In this document: positions 17,004 to 25,590 of the stretch, one piece after another | Numbering within the stretch: position 1 is the first letter of the stretch | Layout: each line of letters opens with the position of its first letter | Source: Novosphingobium sp. EMRT-2 | GTDB lineage: Bacteria; Pseudomonadota; Alphaproteobacteria; Sphingomonadales; Sphingomonadaceae | Assembly (NCBI RefSeq): GCF_005145025.1 | Contig: NZ_CP039695.1 | Location: 744,001 to 808,000, forward strand | Length of the DNA: 64,000 nt | Direction: 5' to 3' | Position numbers and translations under genes: made by a program | Notes under the pieces: model-generated | What the model was told of the DNA's origin: nothing | Database searches by the model: none | The model's input: only the letters and a program-made list of their open reading frames with translations

Positions 17004-18194
17004 ATGACCGCTCCCAGCGAAAGCGATTCCAGCCCGGTTTCCCCGGATACGCCCGGAGAGAATGGCATCGATCCGAGCGGCGCTGCGCCAAACGGCAACG
17101 GTAAACGTAGCAAGCGCGTCCGCCGTATCGGCCTGATCGCGCTGATCGTGGGCGCGGCTTATGGCATCTATGCCTACACGAACTATCGCCTCTATGGACG
17201 CTTCATCCAGGAAACCGATGACGCTTATGTGAAGGCGGACGGGGTAACGGTGAGTTCCAAGCTGTCCGGTTATGTCCGGGCGGTGAACTTCAAGGATAAC
17301 CAGTCGGTCGCGGCGGGAACGCTGCTCGTGCAGATTGATCCGACCGACTACCAGACGCGCCTTGCCCAGTCCGACGCGCAAGTTCAGGTAGCGCGCGCCA
17401 CGCAGGCGGCCTCGATCGCCAGCATCGCGGAAGCGCGTTCGGCCGTGGGGCAAGCCTCGGCGGCAGTCGACGCCGCGCAGCGCCAGCTCACCTATCTCAA
17501 CGGCGAAGTCGCCCGTTTCCGCCCGCTTGTCGCCAGCGGCGCGGAACCGAAGCAGACACTGGACCAGTTCGTCTCGAACCGCGATCAGGCCGCGTCCGAT
17601 CTTGCCGCGAAGCAGGCCGCGCTTGCCGCGGCGCGTGACAAGGTCCGCACCATCGAGGCGCAGGCGAACCAGTCCGCCGCCCAGATCGAAGCCGCCCTCG
17701 CCCAGCGCCAGGCCGCGAACAACGATATGGCCACAACGCGCATCGTAGCCCCCATCGCCGGCCGCATCGGCAATTCGTCGGTCCGGCTCGGCCAGTACGT
17801 CCAGCCCGGTCAGCGCCTGCTGACGGTGGTGCCGGTCGACGCGATCTATGTGGAAGCGAACTTCAAGGAAACCCAGATCGGGTTGATGCGGCCCGGCCAG
17901 CCGGTGACCGTGAAGGTCGATGCGCTGCCCGATGTGGCGTTTCATGGCGTGGTGGACAGCATCACCCCGGGCACCGGCGCCAACTTCTCGCTGATCCCGC
18001 CGCAGAACGCGACCGGCAACTTCACCAAGATCGTGCAGCGCGTGCCGGTGCGCATCCGCATCAATTCCGGGCCGGAATCGAAGCGGGTCCTGGTTCCCGG
18101 GCTGTCGCTGACGGTCCAGGTCGATACGTCCGCCGCGAAGGGAGCCATCGAATCCATCCGCCGCGAGCAGGAACAGGCGCCGAAGCGGCCATGA
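17004..18194 (+). CDS. HlyD/EmrA-type membrane fusion protein
   Basis: This 396-residue adaptor is for a tripartite major-facilitator efflux pump. A proline-rich cytoplasmic tail precedes one transmembrane helix near residues 38-58 (IGLIALIVGAAYGIYAY). Then come the lipoyl half-motif (DDAYVKADGVTVSSKLSGYV), a long coiled-coil hairpin (Ala/Gln-rich, roughly residues 120-250), the second lipoyl half (ATTRIVAPIAGRIGNSSVRLGQYVQPG) and the beta-barrel domain. The ATG at 17004 is preceded by AGGA six bases upstream; an in-frame extension to 16947 would include the promoter region. The stop overlaps the transporter start (ATGA). It bridges the inner-membrane MFS pump and the NodT-type outer-membrane channel. 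Confidence 0.92.
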   Translation: MTAPSESDSSPVSPDTPGENGIDPSGAAPNGNGKRSKRVRRIGLIALIVGAAYGIYAYTNYRLYGRFIQETDDAYVKADGVTVSSKLSGYVRAVNFKDNQSVAAGTLLVQIDPTDYQTRLAQSDAQVQVARATQAASIASIAEARSAVGQASAAVDAAQRQLTYLNGEVARFRPLVASGAEPKQTLDQFVSNRDQAASDLAAKQAALAAARDKVRTIEAQANQSAAQIEAALAQRQAANNDMATTRIVAPIAGRIGNSSVRLGQYVQPGQRLLTVVPVDAIYVEANFKETQIGLMRPGQPVTVKVDALPDVAFHGVVDSITPGTGANFSLIPPQNATGNFTKIVQRVPVRIRINSGPESKRVLVPGLSLTVQVDTSAAKGAIESIRREQEQAPKRP

Positions 18195-19786
18195 GCGCAG
18201 CCACCCTTCCCGCGGAACAGGCTGGGCAGCCGCCCGCGCCGCCGCCGGCGCGCGAACGCGCGGACCTTACCGCCTGGCTGGGCGTAGCCGCCGGCGCGCT
18301 CGGCTCGCTGATGGCCACGCTCGACATCTCGATCGTCAACGCCTCGCTTCCCACCATCCAGGGCGAGATCGGTGCCTCCGCCAGCGAAGGCACCTGGATT
18401 TCGACGGCCTATCTCGTCGCCGAAATCGTCATCATTCCGCTGACCGCCTGGCTGGAGCGCGTGTTCGGCCTGCGCCGGTTCCTGCTGATCGCATCCGTCC
18501 TGTTCACCGGTTTCTCGATCATGTGCGGCACGTCGACGACGCTGACCGGCATGATCATCGGCCGCATCGGGCAAGGCTTTACCGGCGGTGCGATGATTCC
18601 CACAGCCATGACCATCATCGCCACACGTCTGCCTCCGTCACAGCAACCGATCGGCACGTCGCTGTTCGGCTCGACGGTGATCCTCGGCCCCGTACTCGGG
18701 CCACTGGCCGGTGGCTGGCTGACCGAGAATTTCAGCTGGCACTATGCCTTCTTCATCAACGTTCCGGTCTGTCTGGCGCTTATGGTGCTGCTGCTTGTCG
18801 GCCTTTCCGACCAGAAGCCCAAGCTGGACGAACTGATCGAGGCGGACTGGCTGGGGATCGCGGGCCTTGCGCTGGGACTGGGCGGACTGACGGTCGTGCT
18901 GGAGGAAGGCAACCGCGAACAGTGGTTCGAATCCACGCTGATCTGGCAGTTGACCGCCGTCACCGTGCTGGGTTTCGTGCTGATCGGACTGGGACAGCTG
19001 TACGCGCGCCGCCCCGTGATCAAGCTGGCCCTGCTGCGCAACCGCACGTTCGCGGCAGTCTTCGTCCTCGCGCTGATCCTGGGCGTGGTGCTGTACGGCA
19101 CCGCTTACGTGATCCCGCAGTTCCTGGCCGCTATCGCCGGCTACAACGCGATGCAGGCCGGGCAGGTCGTCTTCATCTCGGGCATTCCCGCCATGATGAT
19201 GATGCCGTTGTTCCCGATCCTGCTCAGCCGGTTCGACCTGCGGCTGATCGTCGCCACCGGGCTGCTGCTGATGATGGCATCGTGCTACATCGACACATCG
19301 CTTACCGCGGACTCCACGGGTTCGGACTTCGTCGATTCCCAGCTCCTTCGCGGACTGGGTCAGGTCCTCAGCATGATGTTCCTCAACCAGGCGGCGATCG
19401 CGGCGGTGCGCCCCGACGAAGCCGGCGACGCCTCAGGCCTGTTCAACGCCGCGCGCAATCTGGGCGGGTCGATCGGGCTTGCCTTGCTGGCGACCGTCCA
19501 GGAGCGCCGGCTCGACTATCATCACTGGACGCTGAATTCCGCTCTCGGCAATAACGATCTTGCCGTGCAGGACTGGGTTTCCAGCACCTCCGCCACGTTC
19601 GGCGGCGGCCCCGACGGCCTTGCCGCTGCCATCCGCCAGATCGACAGCACCGTGCTGCGCGAAGCCATGGTGATGGCGTTCAATGACGATTTCATGTTCC
19701 TTGTGGCGGGCATTCTCGTGGTGACCCCGCTCGTCCTTTTCCTGCGTCCCCTTCCCAAGGGACGCCACATGGCGGCCATGCACTGA
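18191..19786 (+). CDS. EmrB/QacA-type (DHA2) multidrug efflux transporter
   Basis: This 531-residue inner-membrane drug/proton antiporter has about 14 transmembrane helices. The first (WLGVAAGALGSLMATLDISIVNASLPTI) carries the D-x-x-I-V-N-x-A-x-P signature of the DHA2 family. Motif C-like glycine-rich text appears in TVILGPVLGPLAGGWLTENFSWHYAFFINVP. It is coupled to the adaptor upstream and to the outer-membrane lipoprotein downstream by overlaps of 4 and 1 bases. The three form an EmrAB-TolC-like pump. The substrates cannot be read from the sequence, but lipophilic toxic compounds are typical of the family. Confidence 0.93.
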   Translation: MSAATLPAEQAGQPPAPPPARERADLTAWLGVAAGALGSLMATLDISIVNASLPTIQGEIGASASEGTWISTAYLVAEIVIIPLTAWLERVFGLRRFLLIASVLFTGFSIMCGTSTTLTGMIIGRIGQGFTGGAMIPTAMTIIATRLPPSQQPIGTSLFGSTVILGPVLGPLAGGWLTENFSWHYAFFINVPVCLALMVLLLVGLSDQKPKLDELIEADWLGIAGLALGLGGLTVVLEEGNREQWFESTLIWQLTAVTVLGFVLIGLGQLYARRPVIKLALLRNRTFAAVFVLALILGVVLYGTAYVIPQFLAAIAGYNAMQAGQVVFISGIPAMMMMPLFPILLSRFDLRLIVATGLLLMMASCYIDTSLTADSTGSDFVDSQLLRGLGQVLSMMFLNQAAIAAVRPDEAGDASGLFNAARNLGGSIGLALLATVQERRLDYHHWTLNSALGNNDLAVQDWVSSTSATFGGGPDGLAAAIRQIDSTVLREAMVMAFNDDFMFLVAGILVVTPLVLFLRPLPKGRHMAAMH

Positions 19787-21237
19787 TGCGACCGATCACC
19801 CGAACTCTCCTCGCCCCCCTGCTCGCTTCCTGCGCGCTGCTCGTCAGCGGCTGCGCCACGGTCGGCCCCGACTACCACGGCGCGCCAAACGTGGCGGATA
19901 CCGCTGCCACGCGCGGCAGTTTCCTGCGCGCGGACGCCGGAACCAGCACCGCCGCGCCCACCGCCCGCTGGTGGCAGGCGCTGGGCGATCCCGTGCTGGA
20001 CCAAGTCATAGAAACCGCGCTGGCGAACGCGCCCGACGTGCAGGCCGCGAACGCCCGCATCGCGCAGGCACGCGCGGGGCTTGAGGTCAACAAGACCGCG
20101 CTGCTGCCCACCGCCAGCGTTTCGTTCGCCGTGCCCTACGTGAACCTTCCCGGCAGCATTCTGGGCAATTCGGGACGCGAGGAGTTCCACGCCTATGCAC
20201 CAGGCTTCGACACCTCGTGGGAGATCGACCTGTTCGGCGGCACGCGTCGCAAGATCGAAGCGGCTTCCGCCCGCGCCGAGGCCGCCGAAGCGGGCCTTGC
20301 CGACGCCCGCGTGACTCTTTCGGCCGAGATCGCGCGCGCCTACGTTTCGCTGCGCGCCAAGCAGGCCGTGCTGGCGCTGACCGATCGGCAGGCGGCAATC
20401 GACGGCGACCTCGTCACCCTTGCCCGGCAACGGCTGGCGGGCGGCACCGCACCGGAACAGCCGCTAGCGCAGGCCCGCGCCCAACTCGCGCAGACCGAAG
20501 CGGATCGCGCGAAGACGCGGGCCGACATCGTCGTGCTGATCGATCAGATCGCGGTCCTTGCCGGGCGCGAGCCGGGAGCCTTGGACGCGCTGCTGTCCGC
20601 TCCGAACGCGGTGCCGCTGCCGCCGGCCGACGTCGCCGTGGGTGATCCGGCGCTCTTGCTGCGCAACCGCCCGGACATCCGCATGGCCGAACGCCAGCTT
20701 GCCGCCGCCAATGCCGACATTGGCGCCAGGGTGGCGGACAAATATCCGAAGATCAGCTTCACCGGCCTGCTCGGCACCGGCGGACAGAACTTCGCCGACG
20801 TGTTCAAGACATCCAGTCTTGTCGGGCTGGCGCTGCCCCAGATCAAGTGGTCGCTGTTCGACGGAGGCCGCGTGAACGCGCAAGTGCGCTCGGCGAAAGG
20901 CGCATACGCCGAAGCGGAGGCGAATTTCCGTGGGACGGTGCTCAAAGCCCTGCAGGACGCGGAAAATTCGCTGACCCGCTTCGGCGGCCAGCGCATCGCC
21001 TATGGCAAGGCGCTGGACAGCCAGGCACAGGCCATGCGGGCGCACGCGCTCCAGTCGCAACGCGTTCAAGGAGGCACCGCCGGCCGTAGCGACGCACTGA
21101 CCGCCGAACGGCAAGCGGTCCAGGCCGAAATGGCGGCGATCTCGGCCCGGGCCGAACTGACCACCGATTTTGTCGCCGTGGAAAAGGCTCTGGGTCTGGG
21201 CTGGACTGCGCAGACGACGGAGGAAGCGCCGAAATGA
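19786..21237 (+). CDS. NodT-family outer-membrane efflux lipoprotein
   Basis: This 483-residue outer-membrane channel is of the OprM/NodT type. The signal peptide ends at lipobox LVSGC (Cys23). Two OEP repeats follow: WWQALGDPVLDQVIETALANAPDVQAANARIAQA in the first and LLLRNRPDIRMAERQLAAANADIGARVADKYPKI in the second. The start overlaps the transporter stop (TGATG). It completes the tripartite pump with the adaptor and DHA2 transporter. The 229 bases downstream, before the TetR gene, contain no gene that I can support. Confidence 0.93.
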   Translation: MRPITRTLLAPLLASCALLVSGCATVGPDYHGAPNVADTAATRGSFLRADAGTSTAAPTARWWQALGDPVLDQVIETALANAPDVQAANARIAQARAGLEVNKTALLPTASVSFAVPYVNLPGSILGNSGREEFHAYAPGFDTSWEIDLFGGTRRKIEAASARAEAAEAGLADARVTLSAEIARAYVSLRAKQAVLALTDRQAAIDGDLVTLARQRLAGGTAPEQPLAQARAQLAQTEADRAKTRADIVVLIDQIAVLAGREPGALDALLSAPNAVPLPPADVAVGDPALLLRNRPDIRMAERQLAAANADIGARVADKYPKISFTGLLGTGGQNFADVFKTSSLVGLALPQIKWSLFDGGRVNAQVRSAKGAYAEAEANFRGTVLKALQDAENSLTRFGGQRIAYGKALDSQAQAMRAHALQSQRVQGGTAGRSDALTAERQAVQAEMAAISARAELTTDFVAVEKALGLGWTAQTTEEAPK

Positions 21238-21466
21238 GCCGTTTTCGTTCCGTTTATACCGTCTTGACTCGCCGCAAAACTAAGGCACTCTCTGTCCCCA
21301 TAACGCCAGCAAGGCGAGGATTTGGGACGGATGGACTGGATTTCGGATTTTGGCCGCCGATTCTGGCAGGCCTATCAAGAGGGGCTGGTAATGTCCTGCC
21401 CCATTCACCGCGCAGCGGCAGACCGATCGGCGGACAAAGCGCCGTGCGACATCGGTATGCAGCAGT

Positions 21467-22234
21467 ATGACCTCGCCGAAGCGCTCGCAAGGCAGCAAGC
21501 CGTCCGCCACTGAAGACACAGACGGGCTGACTCCGCCAGATGGGCCGACCGACCTGATCGTCGCTTGCGCGGATGAGAGCAGCGAAAGCCGCGCCGTGCG
21601 CCGCGGACGCCCTTCCGCAGCGGAAGCGGAACAGATTGTCGGCCGGATTCTGGAGGCAAGCTGGGACGTCCTGCTGGCCGAGGGCTTTGAAGGCTTCACC
21701 TTCGATCGCGTTGCCCGCCATGCTCATATCGGCAAGGCCACGATCTATTCCCGCTTCGCCAACAAGCGGGAACTGATGGGCGCGCTCCTGCGCTATCGCA
21801 TCGAAGCCCAGCACGCCCACATCAGCGCCACCGGCGCGGATCTCCCGCCGATAGAAGCGTTCACCGCGCGCAGCACCGAAGTGCTGTCGCTGCTGCTTTC
21901 ACCCGACGGCATCCTGCAGGAACGCCTGATCGACTGGATGGATCAGGAAGGCGACGGCGAATGCGGCGAAGTTCGCACGGCGATCTATCGCCATTCGCTC
22001 GTCGCCATCGAAGCGTTGATCCACAAGGCGAATGCTACGGGGCTGGTCCATATTCACGATCCGGCAGCGGCGGCGGAATTCTGGCTGGAAGGCCTGGTCG
22101 GCCACGCGCGCGTAACGCGGGCGGACGAGAACTGGGATCGGGCCGCGCATGAACGCTGGTCGCACAAATACGTGCACTTCTTCTTTTCCGGAGTCGCGAC
22201 GAACACCCCGGACACCATCGCGCCAACCGCGTAG
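21467..22234 (+). CDS. TetR/AcrR family transcriptional regulator
   Basis: This 255-residue regulator has its helix-turn-helix at about residues 63-103 (IVGRILEASWDVLLAEGFEGF then FDRVARHAHIGKATIYSRFANKRELM). A C-terminal all-helical ligand-binding domain follows. The first 45 residues are a low-complexity acidic leader. No ribosome binding site stands before the ATG at 21467, so the true start may be internal; the HTH is intact either way. It lies 230 bases downstream of the efflux operon and probably represses it through the palindrome at 16955-16974. Convergent with it is a TetR-type fragment. Confidence 0.88.
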   Translation: MTSPKRSQGSKPSATEDTDGLTPPDGPTDLIVACADESSESRAVRRGRPSAAEAEQIVGRILEASWDVLLAEGFEGFTFDRVARHAHIGKATIYSRFANKRELMGALLRYRIEAQHAHISATGADLPPIEAFTARSTEVLSLLLSPDGILQERLIDWMDQEGDGECGEVRTAIYRHSLVAIEALIHKANATGLVHIHDPAAAAEFWLEGLVGHARVTRADENWDRAAHERWSHKYVHFFFSGVATNTPDTIAPTA

Positions 22235-22254
22235 CCGGGTTCAGCGAGTCGGAT

Positions 22255-22422
22255 TCAGCGCATCGCGGGCGAACGGGCCAGCGCGTCCAGCAAGCCGGTG
22301 CGGGTATCGACGATACGCGCTGCGTCGCGCCCCGCCAGATCGCGCAACAGCCCGTCCGCGTCCCCGAAATGATACCGCACCAGCGCGGAATTGACGGCCG
22401 ACGCCAGCGGGAACAGCGCTGC
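22255..22422 (-). pseudogene. Degraded TetR-type HTH fragment
   Basis: The reading frame ending at 22255 encodes about 55 residues with SALVRYHFGDADGLLRDLAGRDAARIVDTRTGLLDAL. This is the recognition-helix end of a TetR HTH (compare the family pattern SALIRYHFGSKDGLL) plus the start of the next helices. Upstream of it the frame is unrelated Gly/Arg-rich text and there is no first HTH helix. Downstream there is an immediate stop. It is therefore a remnant, truncated at both ends. Confidence 0.5.
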
Positions 22423-22592
22423 CACGGAGTTAACGGCCTGTACGGGGCCACCCGCCCCTTCCGCTTCACCGGATCGATGCCTTTGCCTGCCAGACAGGGC
22501 GGGCACATCATTCCAGCCCGCGAGGCCACCATGACCGCCCTCCTTCCCGCCCCTTTGCCGCAACCGGCGATGGCGGCCGAGCCTGTCCGGAT

Positions 22593-24620
22593 ATGCCCGG
22601 CGCCATGAAGCACATGACCTTTCCCGGGCCGGAAACGGATAGCACCGACGAACGGATCGATCATCTGCGTCACCTGCTCGAGCGCGAGCGCAAGGCCCGG
22701 ATCGAAGCCGAGGCCGTCGCCGAACGAAGCTGGCGCGATCTTTACGAGAACCAGGTCCGCCTGGCGCTTCTCCAGCGGATCACCGACGCCTCCAACCAGT
22801 CGAGCGACTTCAAGGCCGCGCTGGGCATCGCTCTGGCCGAAATCTGCGCCCACATGAACTGGGACGTCGGCCACGCCTATCGCATCGATCTTGAAGGCAA
22901 GGCGCGGCGGCAGGCGCGGATCACCTACGCTGCCGAGCCCGACCGGTTCCGCGCGATCATGGATGCCTCGCGCCGGCAGGTGCTGCGCGAAGGGGTGGAC
23001 CTGCCTGGCCGGGTGCTGCGCGACCGGCATCCGCACTGGATCGACGAAATGGCGGAGGACAAATGGTTTCCGCGCCGCGATCTGGCGCTCCAGTCCGGAC
23101 TGCAATCGGCCTGCGCCTTTCCCGTGCTGGTGGGCGATGAACTGGTGGCGGTGATGGAATTCTTCTCGCGCCGCCAGCTGGTAGACAAGGACAACATCCT
23201 GCTGACCGTGACCCAGGCCAGCACGCAGCTGGCCCGCGTGGTGGAACGCGAGCGCGCCCGGACGACGTTGCTGCACGAGGCGCGCCACGATGCGATGACC
23301 GGCCTTCCCAACCGCGTGCTGCTGGACGAGCGCGCGCGCGCCGCGTTCGCCCGGCTTCCGCGGTCCGGCAAGGACCTGGCGATACTGGTTATCGATCTGG
23401 ATGGCTTCAAGGCGGTGAACGACAAGCATGGCCACCACGCGGGCGACGCCTTGCTGGTCGAGGTGGCCAGGCGCTTTGACCGGGTTGTCGCCGGGATACG
23501 CGGCAAGGACGGTTGGCCTGGCCCCTCCCCGCGCATCACCCTGGCGCGCGTGGGGGGCGACGAGTTCGTTATCCTCATGGATATGCTTGCCGACAAGCGC
23601 CAGCCCGGATTTCTCGCCAACCGGCTGCTGGCCGCCCTGCGCGAACCGATGCCGATCGATGGCGAGATGGTATCGGTGGGCGCATCGATCGGTATCGCCC
23701 ACGGCGGCGGCGACTACACCTCGATCGAGCAGATCCGCCGCGATGCGGACCTCGCGATGTACGAGGCCAAGGGCGGCGGACGGGACCGGATCGTCACCTT
23801 CACCGATACGCTGGGCAGCGACGTGCGCCGGCGCATGGCGCTGGAGCGCGAACTGCGCGAAGCGATCCGCGAAAACCAGTTCCTGCTGTTCTACCAGCCG
23901 ATCTTCTGCCTTGGCGAAACGCCGTATCTGCTGGGTTTCGAGGCTCTGATCCGCTGGGCGCACCCCACCCGGGGCACGCTGTCGCCCGATGCCTTCATCC
24001 CAGCGGCGGAAGCCAGCGGCCTGATCGTGTTCATCGGCGACTGGGTGATGCGGCAGGCCTGCACCGCGCTCGCCCGGCTGCACCGGCTGTTGCCCGCGCA
24101 CAACCGCCCGTTCGTCAGCGTCAACATCGCCCCGCAGCAGTTTCTCCAGCCCGATTTCACGCAAAGCGTGCGCCGCGCGATCGCGGACAGCGGACTGCCA
24201 CCGCGCTGCCTCAAGCTGGAAGTGACCGAAGGCGTCGCCATCATCGACGCGGCGCGCACGCGGGCGGTGCTGGAGGAAATCCGTGCCTGGGGCGTGCAGA
24301 CCAGCCTCGACGATTTCGGCACCGGCTATTCCTCGCTCAGCTACCTGAAGAACCTGCCGTTCGATTCGCTCAAGATCGACCGCTCGTTCACCGCGTCGAT
24401 CGACGATCCCAAGAGCCGCGACATCATCCAGACCATTCTCGATCTCGCCGGCAAGCTGGGGCTGACCGTGGTGGCCGAAGGCATCGAGTCCTTGGAACAG
24501 GACCGGATGCTGCAAAGTATGGGCTGCACGTTCGGCCAGGGCTATCATCTTGCCCCGCCGCTGGAGGAAACGGCCGCTTTCGCGCTAGCCTCCACCGAAG
24601 CGCAAGTACCCAGGGCCTGA
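22593..24620 (+). CDS. GAF-GGDEF-EAL bifunctional c-di-GMP enzyme
   Basis: This 675-residue cytoplasmic protein contains an N-terminal coiled coil (20-55). A GAF-type sensor domain follows (about 60-215, with MNWDVGHAYR and SACAFPVLVGDELVAVMEFFS). A GGDEF domain has an intact active site (GGDEF at 321-325). An EAL domain (EAL at 450-452) has the DDFGTGYSSLSYL loop and EGIES intact. Both catalytic motifs are complete, so synthesis and breakdown of c-di-GMP are both possible. There are no transmembrane segments. The start lacks a clear ribosome binding site; Met4 or Met8 are alternatives. A 358-base stretch before it contains the TetR remnant and nothing else recognisable. Confidence 0.92.
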   Translation: MPGAMKHMTFPGPETDSTDERIDHLRHLLERERKARIEAEAVAERSWRDLYENQVRLALLQRITDASNQSSDFKAALGIALAEICAHMNWDVGHAYRIDLEGKARRQARITYAAEPDRFRAIMDASRRQVLREGVDLPGRVLRDRHPHWIDEMAEDKWFPRRDLALQSGLQSACAFPVLVGDELVAVMEFFSRRQLVDKDNILLTVTQASTQLARVVERERARTTLLHEARHDAMTGLPNRVLLDERARAAFARLPRSGKDLAILVIDLDGFKAVNDKHGHHAGDALLVEVARRFDRVVAGIRGKDGWPGPSPRITLARVGGDEFVILMDMLADKRQPGFLANRLLAALREPMPIDGEMVSVGASIGIAHGGGDYTSIEQIRRDADLAMYEAKGGGRDRIVTFTDTLGSDVRRRMALERELREAIRENQFLLFYQPIFCLGETPYLLGFEALIRWAHPTRGTLSPDAFIPAAEASGLIVFIGDWVMRQACTALARLHRLLPAHNRPFVSVNIAPQQFLQPDFTQSVRRAIADSGLPPRCLKLEVTEGVAIIDAARTRAVLEEIRAWGVQTSLDDFGTGYSSLSYLKNLPFDSLKIDRSFTASIDDPKSRDIIQTILDLAGKLGLTVVAEGIESLEQDRMLQSMGCTFGQGYHLAPPLEETAAFALASTEAQVPRA

Positions 24621-24697
24621 TCGCCGGCAGGGCAATTCGTCACTGTACCATCGCGGTTCAGGGGCTATTCTCGCGCTTTCTTGGCAAGGAGGCTCCC

Positions 24698-25531
24698 ATG
24701 GCAAACAGCCCGTGGCACCACGCCCGCAACTCCAGCGTGGCCGACGACATCGATTTCGAGATCAAGGGGCAGGAACTGCAGTTCCTGGAAATCGAGCTGG
24801 ACCCCGGCGAAAGCGCCGTCGCCGAAGCCGGCGCCTTCGTGTGGAAGGACGCCTCGATCGGCATGACCACGGTGTTCGGCGATGGCAGCGGCGGCGGTGA
24901 CGGCGGCTTCATGGGCAAGCTGCTGGGCGCTGGCAAGCGGCTGGTCACCGGCGAGAGCCTGTTCACCACCGTGTTCACGCACAACGGCCAAGGCAAGGCG
25001 CGCGTCGCCTTCGCTTCCCCCACGCCGGGTTCGATCCTGCCGATCAAGCTGTCCGACGTGGGCGGCACGCTGATCTGCCAGAAGGACAGCTTTCTCGCCG
25101 CCGCGCGCGGCGTGTCGATCGGCGTGGCCTTTCAGCGCCGGGTCATGACCGGCCTGTTCGGCGGCGAAGGCTTCATCATGCAGAAGCTGGACGGCGACGG
25201 CTGGGTCTTCGTGCAGATGGGCGGCACGCTGGTCGAGCGCGAACTCGGCCCAGGCGAACAGCTCCATGTCGATACCGGCTGCCTTGCCGCCTACACGCAG
25301 GGCGTCGATTTCGATCTGGTGACGGCGGGCGGCGTGCGCAGCGTGCTGTTCGGCGGCGAAGGCCTGTTCTTCGCGCGGCTGACCGGGCCGGGAAAGGTCT
25401 GGATACAATCCCTGCCCTTCGCCCGACTAGCCGGGCGGATGCTGGCGGCGTCGGGCAGCCGTGGCGGCCAGAACCGTGGCGAAGGCTCGGTCCTGGGCGC
25501 GCTCGGCGATTTCATCGACGGAAGTAACTGA
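24698..25531 (+). CDS. AIM24 / TIGR00266 family protein
   Basis: This 277-residue protein is made of tryptophan-RNA-binding-attenuator-like beta repeats. Recognisable segments are DIDFEIKGQELQFLEIELDPGESAVAEAGAFVWKDASIGMTTVFG, GEGFIMQKLDGDGWVFVQMGGTLVERELGPGEQLHVDTGCLAAY, and a C-terminal glycine-rich end. Several Gly runs (GDGSGGGDGGFMGK) interrupt the first repeat, as is common in the family. The function in bacteria is not established. An AAGGAGG ribosome binding site stands six bases before the chosen ATG. The gene is convergent with the TonB receptor; a large hairpin separates them. Confidence 0.88.
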   Translation: MANSPWHHARNSSVADDIDFEIKGQELQFLEIELDPGESAVAEAGAFVWKDASIGMTTVFGDGSGGGDGGFMGKLLGAGKRLVTGESLFTTVFTHNGQGKARVAFASPTPGSILPIKLSDVGGTLICQKDSFLAAARGVSIGVAFQRRVMTGLFGGEGFIMQKLDGDGWVFVQMGGTLVERELGPGEQLHVDTGCLAAYTQGVDFDLVTAGGVRSVLFGGEGLFFARLTGPGKVWIQSLPFARLAGRMLAASGSRGGQNRGEGSVLGALGDFIDGSN

Positions 25532-25534
25532 GAC

Positions 25535-25584
25535 GCGCGGGGCAAGCCGGCGGACCTGGATGGAAACGCCGGCCTGCTCCGCGC
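25535..25584. terminator. Bidirectional hairpin between convergent genes
   Basis: The outer arms GCGCGG-G-GCA (25535-25544) and TGC-T-CCGCGC (25575-25584) and the inner arms GCCGGCG (25546-25552) and CGCCGGC (25567-25573) form one long GC stem with a single mismatch and one wobble pair. It fills the gap between the AIM24 gene and the TonB receptor gene. Confidence 0.6.
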
Positions 25585-25590
25585 AAATGG

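Noticed and set aside
21234..21470. 78-codon frame overlapping the end of the efflux lipoprotein gene
   Set aside because: The composition looks random, there is no family resemblance, and it competes with the other frames in the gap.
21322..21513. 63-codon frame (MGRMDWISDFGRRFWQAYQEG...) between the efflux operon and the TetR gene
   Set aside because: No ribosome binding site, it overlaps the TetR start by 47 bases and matches no family that I recognise.
22035..24548. 837-codon open frame antisense to the GGDEF-EAL gene
   Set aside because: High GC makes long antisense frames common; the sense protein has complete catalytic motifs, and only the short TetR remnant in the neighbouring frame is meaningful.
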